This document shows positions 7,950 to 17,193 of a DNA stretch of 64,000 bases, piece after piece. Under the pieces are notes generated by a model that was not told the DNA's origin, did no database searches, and was given only the letters and a program-made list of their open reading frames with translations. The translations under genes were made by a program, and so were the position numbers. Within the stretch, counting starts at the first letter, position 1, and each line of letters begins with the position of its first letter. Source of the stretch: Pseudomonas sp. Fl4BN1 (GTDB lineage: Bacteria > Pseudomonadota > Gammaproteobacteria > Pseudomonadales > Pseudomonadaceae); assembly GCF_009908285.1 (NCBI RefSeq), contig NZ_JAAARM010000006.1, positions 62,001 through 126,000 on the forward strand. Direction: 5' to 3'.

Positions 7950-9608
7950 ATGAAAGTTGAGAAGGACAGCGAACTCGACCAGGCCACCCTGCGGATCATC
8001 GTGGCCGGTTGTGCCCTGGTTTGGTTTGGCTTGATCGGCTTTCTGCCGGGGCAGGATATCGATACCTATGTGCCGGTGATTATCTATATTTCCCTGTTCA
8101 TGCTGGGTTCGATCGTCCTGCGTGTGGCCATTGCCCGTTGGCCCGGGCACTATCCGGCGCGGCGCATCCTGGGCATGGTCTACGACTACAGCGGTACCTG
8201 TTACGGCCTGGTGATGGGCGGAGAGGGGGCGCTGCCGATCTATGCGGTGATGGTCTGGGTCAACCTGGGCGATGGCATGCGCTTTGGCTCGCGCTACCTG
8301 GCCATCGCCACGGTTCTGGCGCTGTTCGCGCTGTTCGTGGTCTACCTGCTGACCCCGTTTTGGCAGGCTCAGCCCTACATGGTGCTGATGCTGATGATCA
8401 CCAGCACGGTGATTCCGGTGTACGCCCATATCCTGCTCAAGCGTACCCGCCTGGCTTCGGAAGAAGCCATTGCCGCGAACCTGGAAAAGTCTCGCTTCCT
8501 GGCCCAGGCCAGCCACGACCTGCGCCAGCCGATCCATTCCATTGGGTTGTTTACCGCGTGCCTGCGTGAAGCCAACCTGGGCGTTGATGAGCGGCGCATG
8601 GTGGATAACATCGACCGTTCGCTGCTCAACGTGTCGCAGTTGTTCCGTTCGATCCTCGATCTCTACACCCTGGACAACGGGCGGGTGCAACCCAAGTACG
8701 AAACCGTGCACCTGGGCGAATTGCTGCGCGATCTGGTGCGTCAGAACACTGAAGCGGCGCGCTGGGCCGGTGTTGAACTGCGGCTGCGGCCTTGCGGCCA
8801 TTGGGTGCGGGTTGACCCGGGGCTGTTGGCGACCATGGTGCAGAACGTGCTGTCCAACTGCTTCAAGTACGCGGCGGAACGGCCGGTGCTGATTGGCGTG
8901 CGCCGGCGTGGCCAGGGCCTGGCCATCGTCATCTATGACCAGGGCCGGGGGATTGCCGAGGAGCATCTGCCGAAGATCTTCGATGAGTTCTACCGGGTTC
9001 GCCAGGTGCGCGACAAGGACGTTGAAGGCGTGGGCCTGGGGTTGTCCATCGTCAAGCGCCTGGGGCAGTTGATCGACCTGGAGGTGACGATCCGCTCGCG
9101 GCTTGAGCGGGGCACTGCGGTGTCTCTGCATGGCCTGCCACTGGCTGCACCACAGCAACTGCGCAATCGTGACGAAGCCCTTCAGAGCGGCCTGTTGACC
9201 GGATTGCGGGTCTGCCTGGTGGAAGATGACCGCAACGTGCTGCTGGCCACTTCGGCGCTGCTTGAGCGCTGGGGGTGTGTGGTCCAGGCGGAGTCGAGCG
9301 GGGAGGATCTGCTGACCGACTGCGACATCATCGTCGCCGACTACGACCTGGGTACCCGCGCCTCGGGTATCGAGTGCATCGACAGCATCCGTCGGCAGCG
9401 AGGCTGGGAGGTGCCGGCGCTGATCATCACCGGGCACGACATCGAAAAGATCCACGCCGCCCTGCACGACCGCAACATTGCCATCCTGTCCAAGCCGGTA
9501 CGCCCGGTGGAACTGCGCAGCACCTTGCGTGCCCTGCGCGAGACACCAATGGCATCCACTCACAGGGCCGTGGTGCAAGAGGCCGCTACCAGGTCCGGCA
9601 TGGGATAA
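7950..9608 (+). CDS. Hybrid sensor histidine kinase with N-terminal membrane domain
   Basis: This is a 552-residue inner-membrane kinase. Residues 10-160 form about six membrane helices with very short loops, resembling sensors that detect membrane-borne or small hydrophobic signals. The H-box is SHDLRQP with His189, the variant seen in RpfC-like and other hybrid kinases. The ATPase domain contains NCFKYA (N box) and VGLGLSIV (G box). A receiver follows, with phosphoacceptor Asp in IIVADYDLG and Lys in ILSKPV. I chose the ATG at 7950 because it has an exceptionally strong AAGGAGGTG site; two upstream ATGs have none. The divergent NarL-type regulator is the likely output. Its 3' end overlaps the convergent lipoprotein gene by 23 bp. 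Confidence 0.9.
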   Translation: MKVEKDSELDQATLRIIVAGCALVWFGLIGFLPGQDIDTYVPVIIYISLFMLGSIVLRVAIARWPGHYPARRILGMVYDYSGTCYGLVMGGEGALPIYAVMVWVNLGDGMRFGSRYLAIATVLALFALFVVYLLTPFWQAQPYMVLMLMITSTVIPVYAHILLKRTRLASEEAIAANLEKSRFLAQASHDLRQPIHSIGLFTACLREANLGVDERRMVDNIDRSLLNVSQLFRSILDLYTLDNGRVQPKYETVHLGELLRDLVRQNTEAARWAGVELRLRPCGHWVRVDPGLLATMVQNVLSNCFKYAAERPVLIGVRRRGQGLAIVIYDQGRGIAEEHLPKIFDEFYRVRQVRDKDVEGVGLGLSIVKRLGQLIDLEVTIRSRLERGTAVSLHGLPLAAPQQLRNRDEALQSGLLTGLRVCLVEDDRNVLLATSALLERWGCVVQAESSGEDLLTDCDIIVADYDLGTRASGIECIDSIRRQRGWEVPALIITGHDIEKIHAALHDRNIAILSKPVRPVELRSTLRALRETPMASTHRAVVQEAATRSGMG

Positions 9609-10233
9609 GCAGGGGATAGTTGGTCATGGTCAGTTTCTTGTTCTCGCCGCTGGCGAGTTCAACGAAGTCGTCGAGCATCCCCGAGTTCGAAGAGGTCGAA
9701 CTGCGCTCGGTGTAGTAGTGGGTGGTTACCGGCCCGTAGTTGGTGTTGCTCTGCCCGGTACCCACGTACTCGTTCCAGCGGCTGGTGCCGTACACCATGT
9801 CCTGGCCCTGGACGAAGTACCGACCGGGCTGCAAGCCGCTGAACTGGAAGATGCCGTTGCCGTTGGTCCGGGTCACCCGGTGCACGGCCACGGCCTCGGG
9901 GACCATGCTCACCGGTGCGCCTTCGGGTTGGGACGCGCGCAACTTATGCCAGGCCTGCAAGTGCGGGGTGACCGGGTAGAGATAGATCTTGACGTCGCGG
10001 CTGTCCTCGATGCCGTCGTTGCCGACAATGCAGAACTTGCCGGTGAGGGTTGCGCTGCCGGGTTGCAGGGCGGCGCGCGCGGCCTGGGTGTCGAAGGGGA
10101 CGTCGGGGTACTGCACGGTGGAAATCTTGACCGGCGGGTATTCGTCCAGGGTTCGTCCCTGACGCGGCGCGCAGGCACTCAAGGCACAGGCGAGCAGGAG
10201 CGTGCCTGCCACCATGAAGAAGCGAGAGTTCAT
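9586..10233 (-). CDS. Lipoprotein with carboxypeptidase-regulatory-like fold
   Basis: A 215-residue exported protein. The N-terminus MNSRFFMVAGTLLLACALSAC is a lipoprotein signal with lipobox LSAC. Residues around 120-150 (NGNGIFQFSGLQPGRYFVQG) look like the beta-sandwich seen in carboxypeptidase regulatory-like and transthyretin-like domains, which often bind carbohydrate or protein at the cell surface. The rest is not recognisable. The ATG chosen begins the signal peptide. The gene lies 103 bp downstream of another small lipoprotein gene on the same strand. Confidence 0.75.
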   Translation of the reverse strand: MNSRFFMVAGTLLLACALSACAPRQGRTLDEYPPVKISTVQYPDVPFDTQAARAALQPGSATLTGKFCIVGNDGIEDSRDVKIYLYPVTPHLQAWHKLRASQPEGAPVSMVPEAVAVHRVTRTNGNGIFQFSGLQPGRYFVQGQDMVYGTSRWNEYVGTGQSNTNYGPVTTHYYTERSSTSSNSGMLDDFVELASGENKKLTMTNYPLLIPCRTW

Positions 10234-10336
10234 GGGTTCAAAACCTTTGAAGAAATTGCAGTGTTCGCGTGACATAGCCCTGCCATGGTGCAGGTGCCGG
10301 TGGTCGCCGCGAACCTGGGGGCCAGGGGCTAGCTGT

Positions 10337-10630
10337 TTACTGCTTGGTGCACTGGGCCGGCAGCGCTACCACTCCGCCCATGCTGGCGAAGGCGACCATG
10401 CCACCGCTGGGCAACACACAGTCGTATGCGCCGTTGCTGGTGCTGGCGGTGAAGTAGGTCTGGGAGGCGTCGCTGCGCACGTTAGAGACCGTATTCACGG
10501 GCTTGCCGAGGGTGGTCTGGGCGCGATTCTTGAGGTCGTCGTTGCTGGGCTTGGCGATGGCGCAACCGCCCAGGGCGAGGGCCAGGACGCTGAGCAGGGC
10601 AAGGGGGCGGACGTTGGAGTGGAGTTTCAT
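10337..10630 (-). CDS. Small lipoprotein, unknown function
   Basis: The 97-residue product has a clear lipoprotein signal (LLSVLALALGGC) and a short mature domain with two further cysteines near the C-terminus (YDCVLPSGG and PAQCTKQ) that could form a periplasmic disulphide. No family is recognised. It lies upstream of the larger lipoprotein gene and may share its transcript. Confidence 0.75.
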   Translation of the reverse strand: MKLHSNVRPLALLSVLALALGGCAIAKPSNDDLKNRAQTTLGKPVNTVSNVRSDASQTYFTASTSNGAYDCVLPSGGMVAFASMGGVVALPAQCTKQ

Positions 10631-10851
10631 GATGAGTCTTCCTTGGTGTTGTTGTGCTTTTTACGGCGCAGCCGCTCCCCACGCCGCAAACGGCGGTGTT
10701 GAGAGGAACGGGTGGTGGGTTGGCACTATATCGCCGGGATGGGGGAGGGTCGATTAGCACAAATGGGCTAATGTCGCTTTGCAATTACGGGGCGGAGGGA
10801 GTGGCGATCAGGGCTGCCTGATGGGACCGACTGCGCGGTCCCGGATCGGGG

Positions 10852-11151
10852 TCAGGTCAGCAGTTGTTCCTGCAGGCGCCGGCCCAGCACGTCCAGCAGG
10901 TCGCAGCCGTCGCGCAGGGGGATGACGCACAGTTGGGCGAAATCCTGGAGCAGGGCCGGGTTGCTCTGGAGGTTGTCGTGGCTGGCGATGTTTTCCAGCA
11001 ACTGGGTGGCCGCGCGGATGCGGTAGGCGGCGGCTTCGTGGAGCGCGTCCAGTGGCGCCTGAGTGTCCACCAGCAGGGCGGGGATGTTGTAGTCGTTGCT
11101 GGTGAGGGGCATGTAGCGTTGCTCCGGCTGGTCAGCGGCGTTGTTGTTCAT
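10852..11151 (-). CDS. Small hypothetical protein, DUF3077/DUF6124-like
   Basis: A 99-residue soluble protein of mostly helical composition: DALHEAAAYRIRAATQLLENIA and LLDVLGRRLQEQLL. It recalls the many short Pseudomonas-restricted proteins grouped under DUF3077/DUF6124, whose function is unknown. I prefer the ATG at 11151, preceded by GAGAGGGA, over a longer form that adds 29 basic residues. The 220 bp between it and the lipoprotein gene at 10630 show nothing notable. Confidence 0.6.
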   Translation of the reverse strand: MNNNAADQPEQRYMPLTSNDYNIPALLVDTQAPLDALHEAAAYRIRAATQLLENIASHDNLQSNPALLQDFAQLCVIPLRDGCDLLDVLGRRLQEQLLT

Positions 11152-11377
11152 TGCTTGGGTCCCTCTCGCAGGAGTCGGAATGGCCACTAGGTGGCGTTGT
11201 GTACGCCTAACGAGATAGGGGCTTCCACACCCTGTCACGGTCTTGCCGGTGACAGGTCAGACCTTAGAGGCTGAGCCTTTGATGGACAAGGTGATGCGAT
11301 TCGACGCAGGTTGTAGGAGTTTTCGGTGACCGCCCTTTGAGGGGCTGCTGGTCGAGCAAGATCAAACGCCAGGCACC

Positions 11378-11467
11378 TTGTAGGAGCCGGCTTGCCGGCG
11401 AACAGGCCCGCGAATGATGCATCGCCCTGGCGGACGCCTTCGCTGGCAAGCCAGCTCCTACGGGGAG
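11378..11467. repeat. REP doublet
   Basis: TTGTAGGAGCCGGCTTGCCG at 11378 and an inverted relative (TTCGCTGGCAAGCCAGCTCC) at 11439 are separated by about 32 bases. It sits between the gcd terminator and the small hypothetical gene. Confidence 0.85.
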
Positions 11468-11479
11468 TGCGAACGGCAC

Positions 11480-11510
11480 AAAAAAAGGCGGCTACCCCAA
11501 GGTAGCCGCC
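11480..11510 (-). terminator. Rho-independent terminator of gcd
   Basis: On the minus strand GGCGGCTACC, a TTGG loop and GGTAGCCGCC form a 10-bp GC-rich stem followed by seven Ts. It lies 24 bp after the gcd stop codon. Confidence 0.92.
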
Positions 11511-11533
11511 CCTTTCATCCCTGCCGGTAGAGC

Positions 11534-13954
11534 TTATTCCGCCAGTTTGTAGGCAATGATGTAGTCGCCCATCTTGGTGCCCAGGGAGCCATGGCCGCCC
11601 ACAACCACCAGGACGTACTGCTTGCCATCCTTGCCGGTGTAGCTCATCGGTGTGGCCTGGCCGCCCGCTGGCAGGCGGGACTTCCACAGTTCCTTGCCGT
11701 TTTTCACGTCATAGGCGCGGATGTACTGGTCCAGGGTGCCGCTGAGGAAGCCCACGCCACCACCAGTGACCATGGAACCGCCCATGCTCGGCACGCCCAT
11801 CGGCAGGCCAATCGGGATCGGCGAGCTGTCACGGCTGGTGCCGTTCTTGTGCTTCCACACCACTTTGTTGGTGGTCAGGTCGATACCGGCCACGTAGCCC
11901 CAGGCCGGCGCCTGGCACGGTACGCCGAGCGGCGACATGAACGGGTGCATGATCACCGCGTAAGGCGCGCCAGTGTTGGGTTGCACGCCCGAGGTCTCGC
12001 TTTCACGCTTGCTGCCGGCAGCCACTTCGGCTTGAGGCACCAGCTTGGAAACGAAGGCCATGTAGTTCGGGCTGGTGAACAGCAGTTGGCGCACTGGGTC
12101 CAGCGAGACGCTGCCCCAGTTGAACACGCCGACGTTACCCGGGTAGATCAGGCTGCCCTGCACCGACGGCGGGGTGTATTGCCCCTCGTAGCGCAGTTCC
12201 TTGAACTGGATGCGGCACAGCATCTGGTCGAATGGGGTCGCGCCCCACATGGCTTTTTCGTTCAGCGGCGGTGGCAGCAGGTTCAGGTCCGAGCGGGCCT
12301 GGGTTGGTGCACTGTGGTCGCCTTCGACAGCGCCGGTCGGAGCCGGCACTTCCTGGATCGGTACGATCGGGGTGCCGTCACGACGGTCCAGTACATACAG
12401 GCTGCCTTGCTTGGTCGGCTGAATCAGCGCTGGCTTGACGCCGTTCGCGGTCTTCATGTCGAGCAGGGTCGGCTGGCTGCCCACGTCCATGTCCCACAGG
12501 TCGTGGTGAGTGAACTGGTAGTTCCAGCGCAGCTTGCCGGTATCGATGTCCAGGGCCACGGTGCCGGCGCTGAATTTCTCGGAGGTGGGGGTACGGTCGC
12601 CACCCCACTGGTCAGGCATCTGGTTGCCCAGTGGCAGGTAGACCAGGCCCAGTTTCTCGTCGACGCTGGCCAGAGACCACATGTTCGGCGAGTTGCGGGT
12701 GTAGGTCTTGCCTTCTGGCAGTGGGGTGGTTTCGTCGGGGTTGCCGGCGTCCCAGTTCCATACCAGGTGACCGTCATGCACGTCGAAGGCGCGGATTACG
12801 CCGGACGGCTCGTTGGTCGATTCGTTGTCGGTGACGTGACCGCCGATGATCACCAGGTTGCGGGTGATGGCGGCTGGCGAGGTGGAGTAGTAGCCACCCG
12901 GGGTGAACGTGCCGATACCGGCTTTCAAGTCCACTGCGCCTTTGTTGCCGAAGTCTTCACAGACCTTGCCGGTGTCGGCGTTGATGGCGATCAGGCGCGC
13001 ATCGGCGGTTGGCAGGAACAGGCGACGCGGGCAGCTGGCGGTAATGGCCTGGCCGGCTGGAGACAGGCTGGCCGGCTGGCTGATGGCGTCGGACTGTGCG
13101 TAGTTGGCTTCGTCGTAGTACGACACGCCACGGCAGGTCATGTGCGCCCAGCCACGGAAGTCATCGCCGTTGGGGCCCTGGATTTGTGGGTCGAAGCGCC
13201 AGATTTCCTTGCCGGTATCCGGGTCAAGGGCCAGCACCTTGCTGTGGGCGGTGCAGGCATAGAGCATGCCGTTGACCTTCAGCGGGGTGTTCTGGTTGGT
13301 GATTTCCACCGGGTCCTTGGCAGTCGGCATGTCACCGGTGCGGATGCGCCAGGCTTCCTGCAGCTTGCCGATGTTGGCCGGGGTAATCTGTTTCAGCGGC
13401 GAGTAGCGGTCGCCGAATTCGGTACGACCATAGGCCTGCCATTCACCGTCGGGCATGGCCGGCGCGGTGCTGGTCATGTCGGTGCTATCGCGGCCCAGGT
13501 CACCGGAGATTTCCCCCGGGTGGGTGAACTGGCTGCCAATGGCGGCGCCACCGGCCAGCACCACGGCCACGCTCAGGGCTGCGGTGCCCATGGGGGCCGG
13601 GCCATCGCGCAGCAGCGGGCGGCGGAACCAGGGCAGCAGCAGGACCACGCCGAGGGCGAACCACAGCGACAGGCGTGGCACCAGTTGCCACCAGTCCAGG
13701 CCGATTTCCCACAACGACCAGACGGTGCTAGCAAACAGTACCAGGGCGTAGAGGCCCAGCGCCGCGCGTTTACCGGCCAGTAGCAGGAGGCCGGTCAACG
13801 TCAGGCCGATACCGGCCAGGACGTAGTACAGCGAACCGCCGAGCATGCTCAGCTTGATCCCCCCGGCCAGCAAGGCCAGGCCCATTAGCAGCAGCAAGAT
13901 TCCGAGCAGGCTTGGCAGCAAGCGGCTCGGGCTTGAAGCACCCTCAGTGCTCAT
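11534..13954 (-). CDS. gcd: Membrane-bound PQQ-dependent glucose dehydrogenase
   Basis: This 806-residue quinoprotein oxidises glucose to glucono-1,5-lactone in the periplasm and passes electrons to ubiquinone. Five membrane helices fill residues 10-140. The catalytic eight-bladed propeller follows, with signatures EWQAYGRTEFGDRYSPL, DPDTGKEIWRFDP, HMTCRGVSYYD and the late GGSMVTGGGVGFL. The length matches P. putida Gcd. The chosen ATG (MSTEG) has a GGAG site nine bases upstream; a start 15 codons earlier is less likely. It follows oprB by 118 bp, so the porin and the dehydrogenase probably act together in the extracellular gluconate route. PQQ synthesis genes are not in the window. Confidence 0.96.
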   Translation of the reverse strand: MSTEGASSPSRLLPSLLGILLLLMGLALLAGGIKLSMLGGSLYYVLAGIGLTLTGLLLLAGKRAALGLYALVLFASTVWSLWEIGLDWWQLVPRLSLWFALGVVLLLPWFRRPLLRDGPAPMGTAALSVAVVLAGGAAIGSQFTHPGEISGDLGRDSTDMTSTAPAMPDGEWQAYGRTEFGDRYSPLKQITPANIGKLQEAWRIRTGDMPTAKDPVEITNQNTPLKVNGMLYACTAHSKVLALDPDTGKEIWRFDPQIQGPNGDDFRGWAHMTCRGVSYYDEANYAQSDAISQPASLSPAGQAITASCPRRLFLPTADARLIAINADTGKVCEDFGNKGAVDLKAGIGTFTPGGYYSTSPAAITRNLVIIGGHVTDNESTNEPSGVIRAFDVHDGHLVWNWDAGNPDETTPLPEGKTYTRNSPNMWSLASVDEKLGLVYLPLGNQMPDQWGGDRTPTSEKFSAGTVALDIDTGKLRWNYQFTHHDLWDMDVGSQPTLLDMKTANGVKPALIQPTKQGSLYVLDRRDGTPIVPIQEVPAPTGAVEGDHSAPTQARSDLNLLPPPLNEKAMWGATPFDQMLCRIQFKELRYEGQYTPPSVQGSLIYPGNVGVFNWGSVSLDPVRQLLFTSPNYMAFVSKLVPQAEVAAGSKRESETSGVQPNTGAPYAVIMHPFMSPLGVPCQAPAWGYVAGIDLTTNKVVWKHKNGTSRDSSPIPIGLPMGVPSMGGSMVTGGGVGFLSGTLDQYIRAYDVKNGKELWKSRLPAGGQATPMSYTGKDGKQYVLVVVGGHGSLGTKMGDYIIAYKLAE

Positions 13955-14072
13955 AGTGTGGTTCTCCGTGACGTTTAGAGTGTTCCCGCGCATGTTCACT
14001 GTAGATGACGATCAGGCGCGGACTTGGTTCAGCGAAAAAGTGTTGGGCGAGTCGTTTTTGTGCCGTTGGGCC

Positions 14073-15452
14073 TCAGAACGAACTCTGGATCTTGATCCCG
14101 CCGATCAGCGCATCATCCACCTGGCTGACGCCGCCGGGGTGGCGGATGTACTGCAGGTTGGGGCGCACGGTCAGCCAGTTGGCCAGGTGCACGCCGTAGT
14201 ACAGTTCGGCGCTGTATTCGGTGTCCTGGGGTGGCAGGTAGCCTGGGTTGTCGTAGTCGTAGATTGCCCGGGCCTGGTTGCTGGCCTGGGCATTCTTGCG
14301 GAACGCCGGGTTGACGTGGACCCGGGCCAGGGCGAAGCCGATGTCGTCTTTCGCTCGGGCATCGAACAGGCCCTTGTAGACCAGGCCGGCCTGGACGTAG
14401 TTATCGATGGCGTTGGTTTTCTTGTCATGCGCGGTGGCATTGGCGAACAGGCTCAGGCCGCGGGAATGATCGCTGGCGACGCTGGTGACTTGCTGCTGGA
14501 CCCCGAGCCACAGGCCGTGCTTGCTCGAACTGCTGCGGTAGGCCTCGCCACTCAGAGCAGCAGGCTGGCCGTTGCGGTCCTTGTAGACATCGCTGGCCTT
14601 GGCGCTGCTGTAGTAGTAACCGGCGCGGTATTCCCCTGCCAGGCCGTTGAGCTTGGGTGTCCACACCAGTTCCACCGGCACTACCGTGCCCTGGGTACCG
14701 CTGCCGCTGAGTTTGAAGCCGTTGTCACGGTCCAGGTTCGACGGGTTTTGTTCATAGGCACCGATCTGCGCGTACACCTCGGGAGTCAGGTGATATTTGA
14801 CCCGCAGTGCCCACTGGCTGACGGGCCAGTTGTACCAGATGCCGCCGGCCCAGTTGCCGACCTGGGAGCCACAGAACGCCAGGTTCTGGAAGTCGCAGGG
14901 GAAGCTGTTGAAGTCTTCGCCTTCGCCGAAGCGACCGGCCTTGATGTCGAGCTTCTGGTCGAAGAATTTCTGCTGGTACCACATCTGCGTCAGGCGCCAG
15001 GTCTGGCCACGGCCCCAGACTTCCTGGGCCGAGGTGAAGCCGCCGACGCGCGGGTCGTTGATGCGGTCGTTGCTGATGTTGTCGCCGTCGCGCTTGGTCA
15101 CCGTCAGTTGGAATTCGGCGTCGTCCCAGCCGAGGATCTTCTGCAGGTCCAGGTGGCTGCCGAAGGCAAACTGGTCGCTGTAGCGCGCGGTGCGGTCATG
15201 GTCGTAGCCGCCATGCAGGTTGGCGCCCATTTCACCGACATAGTCGACCTTGAAGTCGTAGCCCTTGTTGGCCAGTTCCGTGCGTGTGCCGTTCCAGTCG
15301 CCGAGCATCCATGGTGAGTCGCTGTCGAAGGCCGGTGCGGCCTGGGCGCAGGCGGCAAACCCCAGGGCACTGAGCAGGCTCAGGGTTTTGGGCAGGGCAA
15401 CGGGAGTCAGGACAGCGCTGTCTTTTAAGCGCTGGAAAATGGGCATAGGCAT
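14073..15452 (-). CDS. oprB: Carbohydrate-selective porin OprB
   Basis: The 459-residue outer-membrane protein has a signal peptide ending near residue 39 (CAQA/AP) and a 16-stranded barrel-type sequence rich in aromatic residues, ending in Phe as outer-membrane porins do (KIQSSF). SPWMLGDWNGTRTELANKG after the signal and the C-terminal LTVRPNLQYIRHPGG are OprB signatures. It lets glucose and related sugars into the periplasm, where Gcd, encoded next, oxidises them. Two ATGs two codons apart are possible starts; neither has a strong ribosome site. The conserved pair oprB-gcd occurs in P. putida too. Confidence 0.93.
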   Translation of the reverse strand: MPMPIFQRLKDSAVLTPVALPKTLSLLSALGFAACAQAAPAFDSDSPWMLGDWNGTRTELANKGYDFKVDYVGEMGANLHGGYDHDRTARYSDQFAFGSHLDLQKILGWDDAEFQLTVTKRDGDNISNDRINDPRVGGFTSAQEVWGRGQTWRLTQMWYQQKFFDQKLDIKAGRFGEGEDFNSFPCDFQNLAFCGSQVGNWAGGIWYNWPVSQWALRVKYHLTPEVYAQIGAYEQNPSNLDRDNGFKLSGSGTQGTVVPVELVWTPKLNGLAGEYRAGYYYSSAKASDVYKDRNGQPAALSGEAYRSSSSKHGLWLGVQQQVTSVASDHSRGLSLFANATAHDKKTNAIDNYVQAGLVYKGLFDARAKDDIGFALARVHVNPAFRKNAQASNQARAIYDYDNPGYLPPQDTEYSAELYYGVHLANWLTVRPNLQYIRHPGGVSQVDDALIGGIKIQSSF

Positions 15453-15586
15453 TCGAGTCAGGTCTTTTTCTAGGAATAGGCAGAAGCAAGGGCAGGCTGC
15501 GTGGCCTTGATCACGCTGGATCGAGGCGGCATGCCGCTGATTTCAAAAGGAAAGATGAAGCGTTTCAGCTTCAGGGTGCAAAGGAT

Positions 15587-15617
15587 AAAGCGCTGTCTCA
15601 TCAAGAGAAAGCGCTTT
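15587..15617 (-). terminator. Hairpin between benE-like gene and oprB
   Basis: AAAGCGCT and AGCGCTTT are separated by 15 bases, giving an 8-bp stem. On the plus strand it runs into TTTTATT. It lies just 3' of the benE-like gene (stop at 15670) and about 135 bp 5' of oprB. It could be a weak terminator for the former or part of the oprB control region. Confidence 0.45.
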
Positions 15618-15669
15618 TATTGACATGAACAGTTTCGGATTCGGTAACAGTCACCGGGTCCAGACGGGT

Positions 15670-16872
15670 TCAGCGCGGGACGGTGGCCCCGGCGAGGGCG
15701 GGCTTGTTCCGGGTATAGCTCAGGGCGAAGTGCGCCACCAGGCCGAAGATCAGCCCCCAGAACGCGGCGGCCAGCCCCAGGAAACTCATGCCCGAGGCTG
15801 TGACCAGGAAGGTGATCAGTGCCGCTTCACGCTGTTTCTCATCGGCCATGGCGCCGCTCAGTCCGGCGCTGATGGCGCCGAACAGGGCGAGGCCGGCCAG
15901 GGCCGCGATCAGTTCCTTGGGCAGGGCGGCGAACACCGAGGCCAGGGTCGCGCCAAAGATGCCCATGAGGATGTAGAACAGGCCGCAGGCGATTCCGGCG
16001 ATATAGCGCTTGTCCGGATTTTCATGGGCTTCACGGCCGGTGCAGATAGCTGCGGTTATCGCGGCGAGGTTGATCCCGTGGGAGCCGAAGGGTGCCAGCA
16101 GCACCGAGGTGATGGCGGTCCAGGAAATGATCGAGCGCGCCGGGGTGGTGTAACCGGCGCTGCGCATCACTGCCATGCCCGGCACGTATTGCCCGGTCAG
16201 GGTCACCAGGGCCAGGGGCAGGCCGATGTTGATGATGGCGTGCCAGCTCCACTCGGGGGCGATGAACATCGGCTGGGCCACGGCCAGGGTCATCGAGCCG
16301 GCATTGAGCTCGCCCAGGCCGGCGGCCACCGCGCAGCCCACTAGCAGCACGGCGAGAATCGCGTAGCGCGGCGACAGGCGCTTGCCCATCAGGTAGGCGG
16401 CGATCATCGCCAGTACCAGGGTCGGTTGCAGGGTGACCGAGGTAAACAGCCCGGCGCCGAAACGGAACAGGATACCCGCCAGCATGGCAGCGGCAATGGC
16501 CTTGGGCAGGCGGCTCATGAGCTTGTCGAAAGCCCCGGAAAGCCCGACCACGGCGATGATCAACGAGGCGACGATGTAGGCGCCGATGGCCTGGGGCAGA
16601 GATACCGTTGGCAGCATCGACACCAGCAACGCCGCGCCAGGGGTGGACCAGGCGGTAATCACCGGTACTTTCAAGCGCCAGCTGAGCAGCAGGCCGGTGA
16701 GGCCGCTGCCGATGGAGATGGCCCAGATCCAGGAGGACACCTGGTCATTGGGCAGATGGGCTTCGCGGGCGGCCTGGAACACGATGATCAACGGGCCGGC
16801 GTAGGAAATGATCACAGCGATCAAGCCGGCGATCACGGCGGAGAGGGACAGGTCCTTTCTGAGATTGTGCAT
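15670..16872 (-). CDS. BenE/YdcO family transporter
   Basis: The 400-residue inner-membrane protein has about 12 membrane helices and belongs to the BenE (benzoate:H+ symporter) family. The signatures ITAWSTPGAALL near residue 75 and FGSHGINLAAITAAICTG near residue 265 are conserved across it. Only BenE in benzoate clusters is tied to benzoate. There are no ben or cat genes here, and the neighbour is a divergent MocR-type regulator that senses a PLP-linked ligand, so the substrate may instead be an amine or a vitamin B6-related compound. That last point is inference. Confidence 0.88.
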   Translation of the reverse strand: MHNLRKDLSLSAVIAGLIAVIISYAGPLIIVFQAAREAHLPNDQVSSWIWAISIGSGLTGLLLSWRLKVPVITAWSTPGAALLVSMLPTVSLPQAIGAYIVASLIIAVVGLSGAFDKLMSRLPKAIAAAMLAGILFRFGAGLFTSVTLQPTLVLAMIAAYLMGKRLSPRYAILAVLLVGCAVAAGLGELNAGSMTLAVAQPMFIAPEWSWHAIINIGLPLALVTLTGQYVPGMAVMRSAGYTTPARSIISWTAITSVLLAPFGSHGINLAAITAAICTGREAHENPDKRYIAGIACGLFYILMGIFGATLASVFAALPKELIAALAGLALFGAISAGLSGAMADEKQREAALITFLVTASGMSFLGLAAAFWGLIFGLVAHFALSYTRNKPALAGATVPR

Positions 16873-16946
16873 GGCATCTCGACTGAGTGGAGGGTGGGAA
16901 AGGGATTGATTCGATTAGGTTGGCGGTGATTGAGTGTATTTCAAAA

Positions 16947-16964
16947 AATTGAATCGATTCAATT
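16947..16964. promoter_or_regulatory. 18-bp perfect palindrome, candidate MocR operator
   Basis: AATTGAATCGATTCAATT is a perfect inverted repeat 75 bp upstream of the benE-like start. Partial copies of its core occur nearby: TTGATTCGATT at about 16905-16917 and TCGATTCGA at 17122-17130. The whole 320-bp gap is AT-rich. It is a good candidate binding site for the divergent MocR-type protein, though MocR proteins often use direct repeats. Confidence 0.6.
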
Positions 16965-17193
16965 GGTCGTTAAGGCAAGGCTCGCTTGAACCAACTGAAA
17001 ATCTTCTATTTTTCTAAAAAACTTAATGATTAATAAGTACTTATGTTGATCATGAAAAAATCTATCGAATGTTCTGCAGCTTTTTCAGTTGCTCGATTAT
17101 CAAATCAATGTGTGGATTGAGTCGATTCGAGAGCACGGCAGGCCTGTGATATGCTCCGGTCCACCTCAACGCAGCCGATGGTCATCAGCCTTC

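Noticed and set aside
11378-11467. Possible CRISPR repeats
   Set aside because: The repeats are palindromic REP elements in inverted pairs scattered through the window, not direct repeats with regular spacers.
11591-13783. A 730-codon open frame on the strand opposite gcd
   Set aside because: It is a GC-rich shadow of gcd: it has no ribosome site or recognisable domain, and the minus strand codes a complete known enzyme.
15670-16872. Naming the transporter benE
   Set aside because: The family matches, but ben and cat genes are absent and the regulator is of MocR type, so the benzoate role is not supported.
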